A stretch of DNA of 64,000 nucleotides from Branchinecta lynchi (Eukaryota > Arthropoda > Branchiopoda > Anostraca > Branchinectidae). The translations under genes were made by a program, and so were the position numbers. Positions 21,830 to 32,235 of the stretch are shown here, piece by piece (positions within the stretch are counted from its first letter, which is position 1; every line of letters starts with the position of its first letter). Under the pieces are notes generated by a model. It made no database searches and was not told the DNA's origin. It saw only the letters and a list, made by a program, of their open reading frames with translations. The DNA is taken from NCBI GenBank assembly GCA_023053575.1, contig JAKZAP010000008.1, positions 7,210,715 to 7,274,714 of the forward strand. Direction: 5' to 3'.

Positions 21830-23140
21830 TTTTGGGATCCCAAAACGTAAGTGGAGGGATACCTATGACATCGCAAAAGTTGTCCGTCTGTCCGTCCGTC
21901 CGTCCTTCCGTCTGTAGCACGATAACTCTCGAAGGGAATGAGATATTTTGATGAAACTTGGTGTGAGGATTCGTTGGGTCGTCGGACCAGTCAAGTTCGT
22001 AGATGGGCTTTATAGCTCTACATTTAGGGGTGGGGGAGGGGGTTCATTTATTCAAACAATGTTTACAACGGATACGTCAGCTCTGATTTTTCATCAGCGA
22101 TATTTCGACCCTTCTTGGCAAGGGTCCTCGTCAGGCTGGGGGTTCAAATTAAGGGGCAAACAAAATATTTTGAAACAGCTAATGTGATAGTCGATTATGG
22201 GGTAAGAAGACATGCTGAACACGATGGTGAAAACCATTTTGTCATCGGACAAGTAGTTCGCCCGAAATCCGGCCCAAACCGGAAAGTTTGTTGAAAGTAA
22301 AAGTTTTATTTGAAGTTGATTAGATGTTCGATTTAGAGGTAGGAAGACATGCTGAAGACGATGGTGAAAACCATTTTGTCATCGGACAAGTAGTTCGACC
22401 GGAATCCGGCCCAAACCGGAAAGTTTGTTGAAAGTAAAAGTTTTATTTGAACTATTTTCTCGACGGACAAGTTTTTCGACCGGAATCCGGCCCAAACCGG
22501 AAAGTTTGTCAAAATTAAAAGTTTTATTTTAGATGTTCGATTTAGGGCAAACAAGACATGCTGAACACTTATGTGAAAACTATTTTCTACCCGGACCTGT
22601 AGTTCGCCCAGAATCCGGCCAAAATCGGAAAACTGTTGGAAGCTAAAGTTTTATTTCTAGTTGATTAGACAAGCGATTTAGGGGTAAGAAGAGATGCTGA
22701 GTCCCTGTATGACAATCATAGTTTACCCAGACATATAGTTTGACCGGAATCCGGCTGGAATCGGAAAATTTGTTATAAGCTAAATTTTTATTTGAGGTTG
22801 ATTAGATGTTCATTACTGGGGAAAGAAGATACCCTGATTTCGTCTTTGAGCTTTCTTTTTTCGCCGGACAAGTAGTTCTGGAGTTCGGCAGAAACCGGGA
22901 AATTGGCAGAAGTGGCAGGAAGTTTTCGTCAAAACAGATATGAATTATAGGGGTAAACACACAATCCATATCTGAACTTGGTTTTCTCAGATGACTAGCT
23001 GTTTGGCCTTAATCTGTTACTGAATTTTAATTGTAAAAGTGTTCAAGGAGTCTGGCGATGACTGGATTTGGCTAAGACAAGACCGAGTTGTCTGGATCAG
23101 ATATTAAAATTTTGGGGTCCCATCGAAACCTTTGGTCTTG
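21830..23140 (-). mobile_element. R1 element copy 3, complete, inverted
   Basis: It runs from TTTTTGGGATCCCAAAACG to TTTTGGGGTCCCATCGAAAC and GGTCTTG. A TCCGTCCGTCCGTCC block near the first end and four to five 125-bp units are present. A 91-bp insertion at 22047-22137 interrupts it. Confidence 0.75.
22047..22137. mobile_element. 91-bp R10-type insertion with 9-bp target duplication
   Basis: The insert (TTTATTCAAACAATGTTTAC ... AAGGGTCCTCGTCAGGCT) sits inside R1. It is flanked by the direct repeat GGGGGTTCA at 22038-22046 and 22138-22146. Other R1 copies show the uninterrupted phrase, so both borders are precise. Confidence 0.82.
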
Positions 23141-24032
23141 TTTTTAACGCCGAGGGCTAACCTTGTGATTACAGATTGTGTCATCAGTTCAGAAGAAAAA
23201 ATTCTTTTTGGATCTGGACGCACCATTTTGAAAACCTCGGTGGGTTGACAAATTCAGCATTTAACCGTAAGCGAAGAAACAAAACCAAAGTTTAGTTAGC
23301 GAAGCCGAACAAAGGTTGCTGCAACATTTCACGTTGCCTAGGCATCGTAGGTCTAGTTGTCGTTTTATTTGTCCCGTCAGCTGACAATTGTCAGTGGCCT
23401 GTCGGACAAGAGCCCGTGAGTGATGAATTGCTCTCGGAGCAAGTTTCGGTCCTGTCTCACGTAAATTTTTCGACTGTGTTTTTATTCGCGACACCTGTCC
23501 GCCGGATAATTCACCTGACAAGGCTAAATAAAAACGCTACAACCATGACAAGGCAGTAAGAAGAAGACAAGACCAAGACAGGGGACTCAATTCGAACGCA
23601 GCTCAAGTAAAATGTCAAAATCGACACGATCCTTCCCACCGATGAATTTTCATCCCGCCTCTGCCCCTTTTTCGAGGACCCGACCTTAACCGTACACCGA
23701 CTGAAGCCTGATCTATGATGGCAAGCCCCTTTCTATGTACATTAGGGGTAAGCTTTAATGAACGGCATTTCTGAGCCATTTCATCGTGAAAAAGCATTTC
23801 TAATAATGTTGTGCTTTGAAGTCGCCCAAGAATACGTAAGTGAGTGGGAACTGTCTTAAGAAAACGACCGCACGAAGTAAAATGCCTTCATTGTAGGAGC
23901 AAGTATAATACTGCAATGCTCAGTTTACTTTTGGTAGTTACTCTGCTCCGGCACTGGTCGCTGGCATCTCACTGACAGATCTACCATACTGTTCTTAACC
24001 TCAATCTCAGACAAATCATTATCGGGATTGCT

Positions 24033-24794
24033 ATCCCGATGAAAAATTTCTAGCCTGCGTAGTAGTATGGTAGTAGCGCGAAAACGTTGCATGTGATACT
24101 ATGTAATAGCAAAGAATACTATCATTTAACGTGCCTTAGACTAGTCCAATCTTATGTAGTACAGTAGAGGTATGCTTATGTGAACGTCTGCTAACAGTGA
24201 ACGATCGCCGAAGAAAAAACTAAAACCCAAACCCACTAGTAATAATCACTCTCGCTTTTGTTGCTTTTTGAATATTCTGCTAATTCATCTATGAAAGTGA
24301 CTCAACCGACACCTGGTTTGCTTTTTATAATTTGAAAAGTTTGCCGCGAGGAACGCACCTTCAATGGAGAAGATGGCGGTCGCAACCGTCAGATGCCTTC
24401 AAAAGAGGAAGGACCTTTTTAATAAATTCAAAATCAAAGAAAGTTAATTGAATTTCTGCTTCAAGTTTGTGCCAGGATAACCCTGAGATAGTTGGCTGTT
24501 TACTGATATCAAGTTTGTAATTTTTCTTTTCCATTTTACTTTTTTATATGCAAGTAAGAGAGCAAAGGTAGTGGAACAGTTAAAAAAGCGTTCAAATAAG
24601 CATACCTCTACTGTAGTATCCAGTAGCATCCTGCCTTGCCATAATAGCATCCAGTCTTGCTAATAGTAGCATATAGTAGTATGCAGTAACATGGTAGCCT
24701 TGAAGTAGAAGCATGTAGTAGTATCGTTAGTACTGCATGCAACTTTTTTGTACTACTCGGTAGTACTATTTTGAGATAAATTTTTCATCGGGAT
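24033..24794. mobile_element. MITE with ATCCCGATGAAAAATTT ends, containing a second MITE
   Basis: The inverted ends ATCCCGATGAAAAATTT and AAATTTTTCATCGGGAT define it. It ends 88 bp from gene Z exon 4. The interior is rich in GTAGTAGTAT-like phrases near both ends. I could not find a convincing target duplication. Confidence 0.65.
24162..24613. mobile_element. Tc1/mariner (pogo-like) MITE, nested
   Basis: The inverted ends read CAGTAGAGGTATGCTTATGT and continue to GAACG, with one mismatch between the two ends. TA flanks both sides (24160-24161 and 24614-24615). A CAGTA start with a TA target is typical of pogo/Tigger-type mariners. It has no coding sequence. Confidence 0.72.
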
Positions 24795-24881
24795 GCGCGA
24801 GGAAGATAGAATTACATTGTCTTGCAGAAAGAAGCTTCAAGCTAAGTTACGAGCGGTATGTGAAAGAAAAAAAAAACTTAC

Positions 24882-25175
24882 CGGCGAGCAGTTGAGCAAC
24901 TTTAGCTTCTTATTTGATGAACCACTATCGGCAACCTCTGGAGTAGTTTTCTTGGAAACATCTACTAACGAATTTCTACCTCTTCCAGATGTCTCAGTCT
25001 GTCGATTATCTCCAATACTACTTGCACTGCTCGCAACGGAATCCTGCGAATCTTGGCGTTCCAGCAAGCGATGCTTTCGAGAGGGAGAGGAGCGGTGCCT
25101 TTTCTTCTTCTTTTCATCTGGTGCTACTGTGGCACTCTTCGGTGAATCTTTCAGCTGATTTGACGACTTGGATAG
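24882..25175 (-). CDS. Gene Z exon 4
   Basis: The exon is 294 bp (98 codons), phase 0 at both ends, between acceptor TTTATTCCAG and donor CCG|GTAAGT. The peptide is polar and Ser/Lys-rich: LSKSSNQLKDSPKSATVAPD, a basic KKKKRHRSSPSRKHR stretch that looks like a nuclear localisation signal, then an acidic/serine run (QDSQDSVASSASSIGDN). It is predicted disordered. A transposon (R3) starts at 25184, so the splice-site pyrimidine tract CTCTTGTTTATTCCAG is partly made of transposon sequence. Confidence 0.8.
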
Positions 25176-25183
25176 CTGGAATA

Positions 25184-26714
25184 AACAAGAGCTGAAAGCT
25201 CATATGGCACTTGCAAGAACAGTTAGCATGTTTGTCACATCGGTTTGCAGTTGTCAAGGCTGCATCTCTCTCCCGATATTCATTTCATCAGAAAATCGAC
25301 CTGATCTACTAAACCTGGAATGGTAGGGGGAGGGATTATTCTTAAGCCAATCTGACAGAGTCCCTAACATGCCTGCCACGTTTCATGGTCATAGCGCATT
25401 TGGAAGTACCCTAGCTCGTGGTGACCAGAATTGTGGAAAACCCTCTCAAACTCCTCCAACTGTGACAAGATCCGGTCCGGTTTTGTCAGTATTGTCTCTA
25501 CGGCTTATGCTTGTTTTTTCCTCCAAGTCCCATCCCGATCTCTCGACTCTAAGCGTTTCACGAGATTTCTTGCACCCCCTCCAGCCCCCCCCCCCCCGGC
25601 CCCAGTTATTGGATTCCTTCTGAACTTGAAATTGATCATCCGAGGCACTTGTTCTTGACACTTGTCAAGTTTCATTCACGACCGATCAGCCGTTCTAAAG
25701 TTATGCATGTTACTAGATGCTGGATTCCCCATCCCTCCACTCCCCCCAACATCACCGTATCCGGGAAGGAACTATTTTTAAGTCGACCTAGGAAATTACC
25801 TAATATGTCTGCCAAATTCCATGGTCATAGTACATCTGGAAGTACCCTAAGTCGTGATAACCGCGGAAATCCAAGAAACCCTCTCCGACACCCTCCACTG
25901 CGACACGATCCGGTCCTATTTTGTCAATAAAGTATCTAGAGTTAATGCTCGTTCTTCCCTTCGAGCTCCATCCCGATCCCTCGAACCTATGCGTTTCAAA
26001 AGAATTCCGGTCCCGCCTCTACCCCCACCCCTAGTTATCGGATTCGGGCCAGATTTGAAATTGAAAATCTGAGACACCTGTTCTTCACACTTGTCAAGTT
26101 TCATGCATGTCCGATTACCCGTTCGAAAGTTATGTATGATTCTTGTTTCCGGATTCCCCATCCCTCCACTCCCCCCGCGATGGCTGGATCGGGGAAGTGA
26201 TTATTTCCAAGTTAAACTGGTCGGTTCCCTCATATGCCTTCCAAGTTTTATTGTCCTAGCTTATGTGGAAGCGTTTCACGAGATTTGTTTAGTTTAAGTT
26301 TAGTTATTTTGCTCTGGTTAGCGTTTAGCATTCGTTGACCACTTGGTCTTACTTTAATCTTTAAACTGTATCTAGTCCCGCATTCGCTTCTAAATACATC
26401 AAGTCGTAGCGACGTGGTAGAGCGCCGGACCCACGCCAGAGGTCCGTGGATCGATCACGCATTTGGGCACTCTTTTGGGCGCTCTTTTTGCTACCTTTTG
26501 CTTTATAGTTTCCGGACTCCCGGATCCGGGGAAAGTCGGATTGGGGAAGTGATTATTTGTAAGTTGATCTGGTTGGGTCCCTTATATGCCTGAGTAGTTT
26601 CATCGTCCTAGCTTGTGTGGAGGTGTCCGAACTAGAAAAACCTGGACCGACCGACAGACCGATGGACGGACAGAAATTGCGATCGCTATATGGCACCCGA
26701 GGGCAAGTGCCATA
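25184..26714. mobile_element. R3 element copy 1 (poly-C, hairpin-ended)
   Basis: It opens AACAAGAGCTGAAAGCTCAT with ATGGCACTTG, which contains a GAGCT-GAA-AGCTC hairpin. It closes with TATGGCAC ... GTGCCATA (26689-26714). The body holds diverged tandem units of about 300 bp with AAGTTTCATGCATGTCCGAT, TTCCGGATTCCCCATCCCTC and runs of 7-11 C. A tRNA-like insertion lies at 26284-26500. A fuller copy is at 32236-34302. There is no coding capacity. Confidence 0.7.
26397..26462 (+). repeat. tRNA-like sequence, probable SINE head
   Basis: TAGCGACGTGGTAGAGCGCC resembles a tRNA A box. Downstream, GTCCGTGGATCGATCACGC resembles a T-arm/B box, with a GGACC/GGTCC stem between them. No acceptor stem closes properly and the T loop is off-consensus, so it is not a functional tRNA gene. 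It interrupts the R3 unit pattern, which fits a tRNA-derived SINE insertion. Confidence 0.5.
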
Positions 26715-26844
26715 CAAAACAATGTCACGCTACAGCCCTAAGTTTTCTTGGACACTGGGCAGAAAACGGATAAGACCAATGGTGTCTAATACTGCTCTAA
26801 GCTTAATTTCGACACAGGAAAGATGGAGCAAATAAAAGACTTAA

Positions 26845-27060
26845 AGGACCCCTCGCACTATTTACTTTTCAACTTACGGTATTTTTTTTTTAAACTATGC
26901 TGTGCTTTCACAAATAACGGTTTCGGCTGTTTTAAGCCTTTTCCGAGACCCGTTGACTTGTGGCGAAAAACAGGGAAACAATTTACATAACGGATTTTTC
27001 TAATAGAAAAACTTGTCACAGACGACTGTCGACAGCGTGATACACGTCTAAGGTAGCAAG
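26845..27060. repeat. R8 dispersed repeat, copy 2
   Basis: It starts AAAGGACCCCTCGCACTATT and shares CGGCTGTTTTAAGCC, ATAACGGATTTTTCTAATAG and CGACTGTCGACAGCG-type phrases with 5055-5370. The interval 27060-27600 after it holds no recognised feature. Confidence 0.6.
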
Positions 27061-27604
27061 TGAGAAAATCAGCATGGTTTTGTTAGAGCGGTTTGAATGT
27101 ACCGTTCGAAATTGGGGTCTCCCGGTTTAGAAATATATTTACTGAAGACAGGTCCTTTACGGATCCGTGCCAGTAACCTTGAACATTCATTCTTTTTCTC
27201 AGCTCCCTTTGCGCACTTTCAATCACCAACTTCTCATTTTCGGAGAATTCCTTTTCTACCTGGAATCACAATCACTGTTTTTTGTTTTTCTATCACCATA
27301 CCGTGATATCCGTTCTGATCAGGGTCGAACACTCGACTCCGGGACCAAATACGAGAGTCTCGAAGCAAATAACATCAAACTCTTGTAAAAATAAAAGCCT
27401 TCCGCTGACTTTGCGGAATCAAGAGCAAAACAACCATAATCATTACAGTTGTTAACTTTCTAACTGCAGAGAATTAATTTCCAAACAAAATTTTTAGCTA
27501 GGAAAAAAGTAGCGGCCATGTCGAGTCAGTCGGTTATCGCGCAATCATGCCAAGACTCATTAGCTTTAAAAAAAAAAAAATTTCGCCCCCAACTTGTAAC
27601 TCCT

Positions 27605-27822
27605 TCCCCGCCCCAAAATGTAGGGCTACAAAACCCATCTACGAATTTCGCCTGTACTTCAGAGCCAATCTACGAGCTCGACGTTTCCCTTGGCCCAAAG
27701 AACTCTCGCACCAAGTTTATCAAGATATCTCACTCCCTTTGAGAATTACCGCGCTGACAAACGGACAACTTTTGCGATGTCATAGTTTAGGTATCCCTCC
27801 ACTTACGTTTTGGGATCCCAGA
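27605..27822 (+). mobile_element. R1 3'-end fragment
   Basis: This is the final part of an R1 element: AATGTAGGGCTACAAAACCC, a CAAGTTTATCAAGATATCTC phrase, a shortened ACGGAC block, and the end CTTACGTTTTGGGATCCCAG. The 5' tandem units are missing. Confidence 0.65.
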
Positions 27823-28287
27823 AACTGCAAGTGGAACTTTTTTTGTTTACTCAAACTGACAAGAAACATTTTAATTTTTCGCACAATAAGCACACCGCCA
27901 ACATAGCTGCTAAATTTTGTATAATAAACGGTGCAAAAATCGACGGCTTGACCACTAGCATCTCGCGATGCTAATTCACAGCTTCGTTTTACCCCCATAT
28001 TGACCCAACAACCAGACTAATCAGGCCTCTGGTTGGTTGAAAAAAAATTCGGTTTCAACTTGATACCGGCCGAACTATCTATCCGGGGCACGAATCCTGG
28101 CTGTTTAAAGTACAAAGCTAAAGCCCGAAGTCTCAAATTAGACGTTACTTTTGACCTCGAGAATTTCTACGCCAAGCTTCATAAAAATATCTCCAATCAT
28201 TAGGGAGTTCCCGTGACTGCAAACAGTCAGACGGACAGGCAAATTTACGGAGGCCCCCAAAAAGCACAAATATTGTGACAAAATTAC

Positions 28288-30392
28288 CTTCGAGTGTATG
28301 TGAGCCTGCTTCTCCTTTTTAGTTCCAGCAATCTCAGGTTCCCCCTCTGACAACTGCCGGGACAGGTTTCCGCTGCGTTTATCGGCTTCGTTTCTCTTCA
28401 ATCCTTCGACTTTTTCTCCCTCCTTCTTCTTACTCTTCTTATCCGGGAGAGTATCCTTCTTTACTCTCTCAGCTTCCTCCTCTGAAACCTGGCGGGGAAG
28501 GTTTTCGATGCGCATTTGGCCTTTGTCTTTCTTCAATCCTTCGACTTTTTCTTCCTCCTTCTTATTCCTCTTATCGGTTAGAGTATCCCTCTTTACTCTC
28601 TCAGCTTCCTCCTCTGACACCTGGCGGGAAAGGTTTTCGATACACATGCCAGCTTTGTCTTTTTTCAATCCTTCGACTGTTTCTTCCTCCTTCTTCTTAT
28701 TCCTCTTATCCGGGAGAGTATCTCTCTTTACTCTCTCAGCTTCCTCTTCTGACACCTGGCGGGGAAGGTTTTCGATACGCGTACTAGCTTTGTCTTTCTT
28801 CAATGCCTCGACTTTTTCTACCTGCTTCTTCTTAGCCGAGAGTATATCCTTCTCTACTCTCTCAGCATCCACCGAAAACTGTCTCTGAAGTAATTTCTGC
28901 TTCCCTCCCTTGTCTGAAGCGCAAGATGCGTCTCCAACCGACCTTACTTTGTCTTTACTTTGTTCTTTCTCGGACCCAGAGCTACCTGGGGTCGAACAGC
29001 GCGAGTCTCCAGAGGAGTTTCGCGCCCGCTCCACTTCTAGTCCTTTATGTCTCAAGCGCTGCTTAAGTTTATCCACGGGCTTTTCCGCAAGAGACCTTGG
29101 GTCGAAAGGGGTAGCTGCCACCTCTTTTTCTTCCGTCGGTATGACGCCACTATCGGAAACTTTCGGCTTAGGGGCTTGTACGTGCGCTACCACAACTGAA
29201 CGAGGAGGGGCCCTGGAAATGCGGTGCTTTGGCAGAGGCGGGTAGTGCTGAATGAATTTTGGTTCTTCGGCCTTGTTCGGTTCAGGCTGCGGGACTGTCC
29301 TTGGTGCATCAACGGCCTTAGGTTCATGGGCCACTCTTTGCTTTCGTGGGGGTGGATAGCTAGGCACAAATGCTCCTTTAGACTTAACTGAACTTTCGCG
29401 AGAGCTTCTCCCTTCTGTGGCAAGGACATTTTTGGTGTGTTCACTTTGCTCGTCAGAAGGGGCTTCCGACAAATTTGTTTTCTTCTTTACTTTGAGCCCC
29501 ATCGCTTTGTAATTCCGTTGGTTTATTAACAAGTTAAGTTTACCAGGGTTTGCAGCGTCTTCAGCTGGTTTATCTGCAACTGGCTGCTTCGCAGCTTTCG
29601 GTGGCTGTTCCAATACGGCCGGCTTGGGAGGGACAATCTGCTCCACGGGACGCGCTGTTCGGACGGTAGCTTTTCCATAAGGTATAGCTTGACCATTAGG
29701 CCGTATCTCAACGGCCGGTGTCTCAAGTTCAAAATTCTTCATGGGCAGAGTTAAGGCAATAGATGGGCCAATGGGAGAGAAGGACACGTCCGGCTCAGGT
29801 GGGTGACTCTGTAACCGCGAAAGAGTCTTCCTAAGATTAAATGCCACATCATCTGTCTCGCCATCAGATAAAACCCGATCCCGTCTCGGGTCAAGCGGGT
29901 TGGTTTTAGCTGGTGCGGGTGACGGAGAATCGTCCCTGAACGGAATTGAGGGAATATAGGATGCTGTCGTTTGCAGAAAGTCAAGCGTCGGAGTCGAGCT
30001 GAGACTCCTCGAATTCTCCGCGCTAGGGTCTCCCAGCTCAGAGTCGAAACTCATATCCGAACTAGGAGTGACGACTCTTGATCGACTTTCCGGTGCTATA
30101 GAGCCGCCAGGGGTAGGGGGTATGCTGTTCCTCGCCTTGTCGACGTTGGCAATGGCCATTTGGATAATGTCCAAGACGGTGCTGCTTGGATTCCACACTT
30201 CTTCTGGTAGATCAACCATATTCTGGATCAGGTCCCGAATTTCTTCCAATGAGTCAATGCGGTCCAAGTTGACAGAAGGAAAGTGTAAGCGGATTGCCAA
30301 GTCTGATTCAAACACCTTTTTGAGGCTTGTTTTCACTCCTTCGATGACTCTTGCTTCTTCCCGTGTGCTGACAGAATCCTCCGACTCCTCAC
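28288..30392 (-). CDS. Gene Z exon 3, giant exon with 45-residue tandem repeats
   Basis: The exon is 2105 bp. The acceptor TCTATCCTCCAG joins it to the single G left by exon 2, giving NGEESEDSVSTREEARVIEG. The donor AAG|GTAATT ends it in phase 0. The first 90 residues (VKTSLKKVFESDLAIRLHFP, then IDSLEEIRDLIQNMVDLPEE) look helical and could be a folded domain. The middle is Pro/Ser-rich. The C-terminal third holds three 44-45-residue tandem repeats plus partial ones (about 28345-28880): [LP/LS]RQVSEEEAERVKRDTL, then DKRNKKKEEE, then VEGLKKDK. These repeats are highly charged and probably form helix or coiled coil. An alternative N-terminus is an ATG at 30441, but the phase match to exon 2 favours splicing. 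Confidence 0.85.
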
Positions 30393-30805
30393 CTGGAGGA
30401 TAGACACGAAGGTGAGAAGCGACAGACACTGACAAATTCATTGGTTTATATATTTATTTTACAACCGGGGAAGACACAATGTCACACGTGGTAAATAAAT
30501 TCCCGATACTGCAAACTGTAAAAGCCAAGCACAACTTCCAGATTATTAGATATCTGGATCTTATGTACGTTCAAATTCTTTCCGATAGCATGAAAACAAG
30601 GATAGCTAATTTCGCTGTTACACAGTTTTGTGGATTTCGGTCATTAGCGGAGTTTGTTTACATTAGACGTTGAGGACTCTCTGTTCGGAAAATAGCGCCA
30701 GATATAATGCAGTATTATAGAGGGACCTAGGCGACCCGTCCCCGGACATACCCCCCCCCCCCCCCCAGCGGAAAAACTACGATGCCGAAACCCTCCTGGT
30801 GGAAA

Positions 30806-32230
30806 CAAGAGCTACAAGCTCATATGGCACTTGTTACGATTAGATGGTGCAAGAAAGTAGATGAGGACGTCACAAAAATACCCCCTTCAACCGATCGGAC
30901 CTAGAAATAGGATATTCAGTCTCAATTGAGGCCGAGTGTTTCCGGCATCAAGTCGGATCATCCAGAGGAAATGACTACCTTCCAAGTTTAGATCCACTCG
31001 TTTGATACCTAGACTTGCCACACTATTTCCGGTAACCCCGGAATCTGGTTCAGACACATATATGGATCATCTAAGCGTCTTTTCCAACAGCCCACCAAAT
31101 TTCTATCGAACCTGATCTTACCCCCCCCCCCCTCCCACTCACCGTGCTCGGATCCGCCGGGACCCTAAAACATGCCATCTAGGGCATATGATCTCTCTAC
31201 TTTCTGAGTTTCATTCAAATCGCTCCACTCGGTCGGTCCCTATGCGAGCACAACATTTCCGGGACTCCCCCTTGTGGCCGAATACGACAAGACACATATA
31301 CTTCACATCTATGACATTTCCTCTTCCCAACCATCAAATTTGACTCGAATCGGAGCATATCTGCACATTTCCGGCTCCCGCTTGATCATCCCCGTATCAT
31401 GGCCGGATCCGATCCGGATGCCGAATAACAAATCCAGGCCGCGTAAAATCCCATCCGACCAATTCGTTCGGTTTTTGTGCATGTCACAAAGCTTCCGGAC
31501 CCCCCCCCCCCCCCGCAACTCTTGGCCGCAGGCGGTTCAGATCCATGCTTTGCATATCTAGGTCATCAGTTCGTATCACCCATAAAGCCTCACTACAATA
31601 GGACCACCCGTTCGCAACTTACAGAAGTCAATAATTTCCGGATAGCCCCTTCCCTTAATTCCCCCAAAAACAGTCGGATCTAAGAACGGGGCATTTTGTG
31701 GGTCCCTTAGGTTTATTCGGTACGGTCATTAATATGCCTGCCAAGTTCTATCGTCCTTAGCACATCTGGAAGTATCCTAATTCGCGATAACCCCTCCAAC
31801 TACCCAAAGAGCCCCGATATGATCTTGCTCTGTCAAGAACGTGTCTAATGCTTATGCTTGTTCTTCCCATCAAATTCCATTTCGATCCCTCGACACTAAG
31901 CGTTTTATGAAAATTCCGGTGCACCCTTTCACACCCTCTCCCCCGAAGTATCGGATCTGGGCCGGATTTGGCACGGAACATCTGAGACGATAGCTCTTTC
32001 GACTTGCTAAGTTTCATTATAATCCAATTACCCGTCCAAAAGTTATAAATGCCACTAGATTCCGGATTCCCCATCCGTCCACTCTCCCACGATGTTCGGA
32101 TCATGCAAACGACTACTCTCAAGTCTGTCTATTCGGGTCCCTCATACGCCTGCCGAGTTTCATCTTCCTAATACATCAGCATGTACCGAATTCGCTGAAT
32201 CCCCAAAATCGTTGTCATAGGGAAAACAAA
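30806..32230. mobile_element. R3 element copy 2, lacking the 3' hairpin
   Basis: It starts AAACAAGAGCTACAAGCTCA with TATGGCACTTG and contains poly-C runs and TCCGGATTCCCCATCCGTCC phrases. It ends without the terminal hairpin, just before the next R3 copy begins. Confidence 0.6.
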
Positions 32231-32235
32231 CAAAA

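Larger units (their letters stand above)
19790..23356. mobile_element. R2 element copy 1, carrying two R1 insertions
   Basis: It starts TGTGTTGCGAGAGCGAAGC followed by TTTGGTTTTG and ends CAAAACCAAAGTTTAG ... GCATCGTAGGTCTAG. These ends and the interior (CTGCCATCTATGGTTTCTAC, TTTATAATACCAACTAGGTT) match 49226-51762. R1 copies interrupt it at 20381-21411 and 21830-23140. There is no transposase frame. Confidence 0.7.
18516..24881 (-). other. Gene Z intron 4, filled with transposons
   Basis: The intron is 6.4 kb, lies between the donor after 24882 and the acceptor before 18515, and is phase 0. From about 18620 to 19780 I see no named element. The rest is an R2 element with two nested R1 copies, some unassigned sequence, and nested MITEs close to exon 4. 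Confidence 0.65.

Noticed and set aside
26397..26462. Functional tRNA gene
   Set aside because: No proper acceptor stem, wrong T-loop sequence and anticodon loop of unusual size; a SINE head is more likely.
28260..28289. Continuation of the exon-3 frame past 28288
   Set aside because: A strong donor AAG|GTAATT lies there and the residues after it lose the charged composition; the next exon is phase 0 as required.
30393..30441. ATG at 30441 as the start of a separate 767-residue gene
   Set aside because: An acceptor (TCCTCCAG) follows shortly and its phase matches the exon-2 donor exactly, so exon 3 as an internal exon explains the data better.
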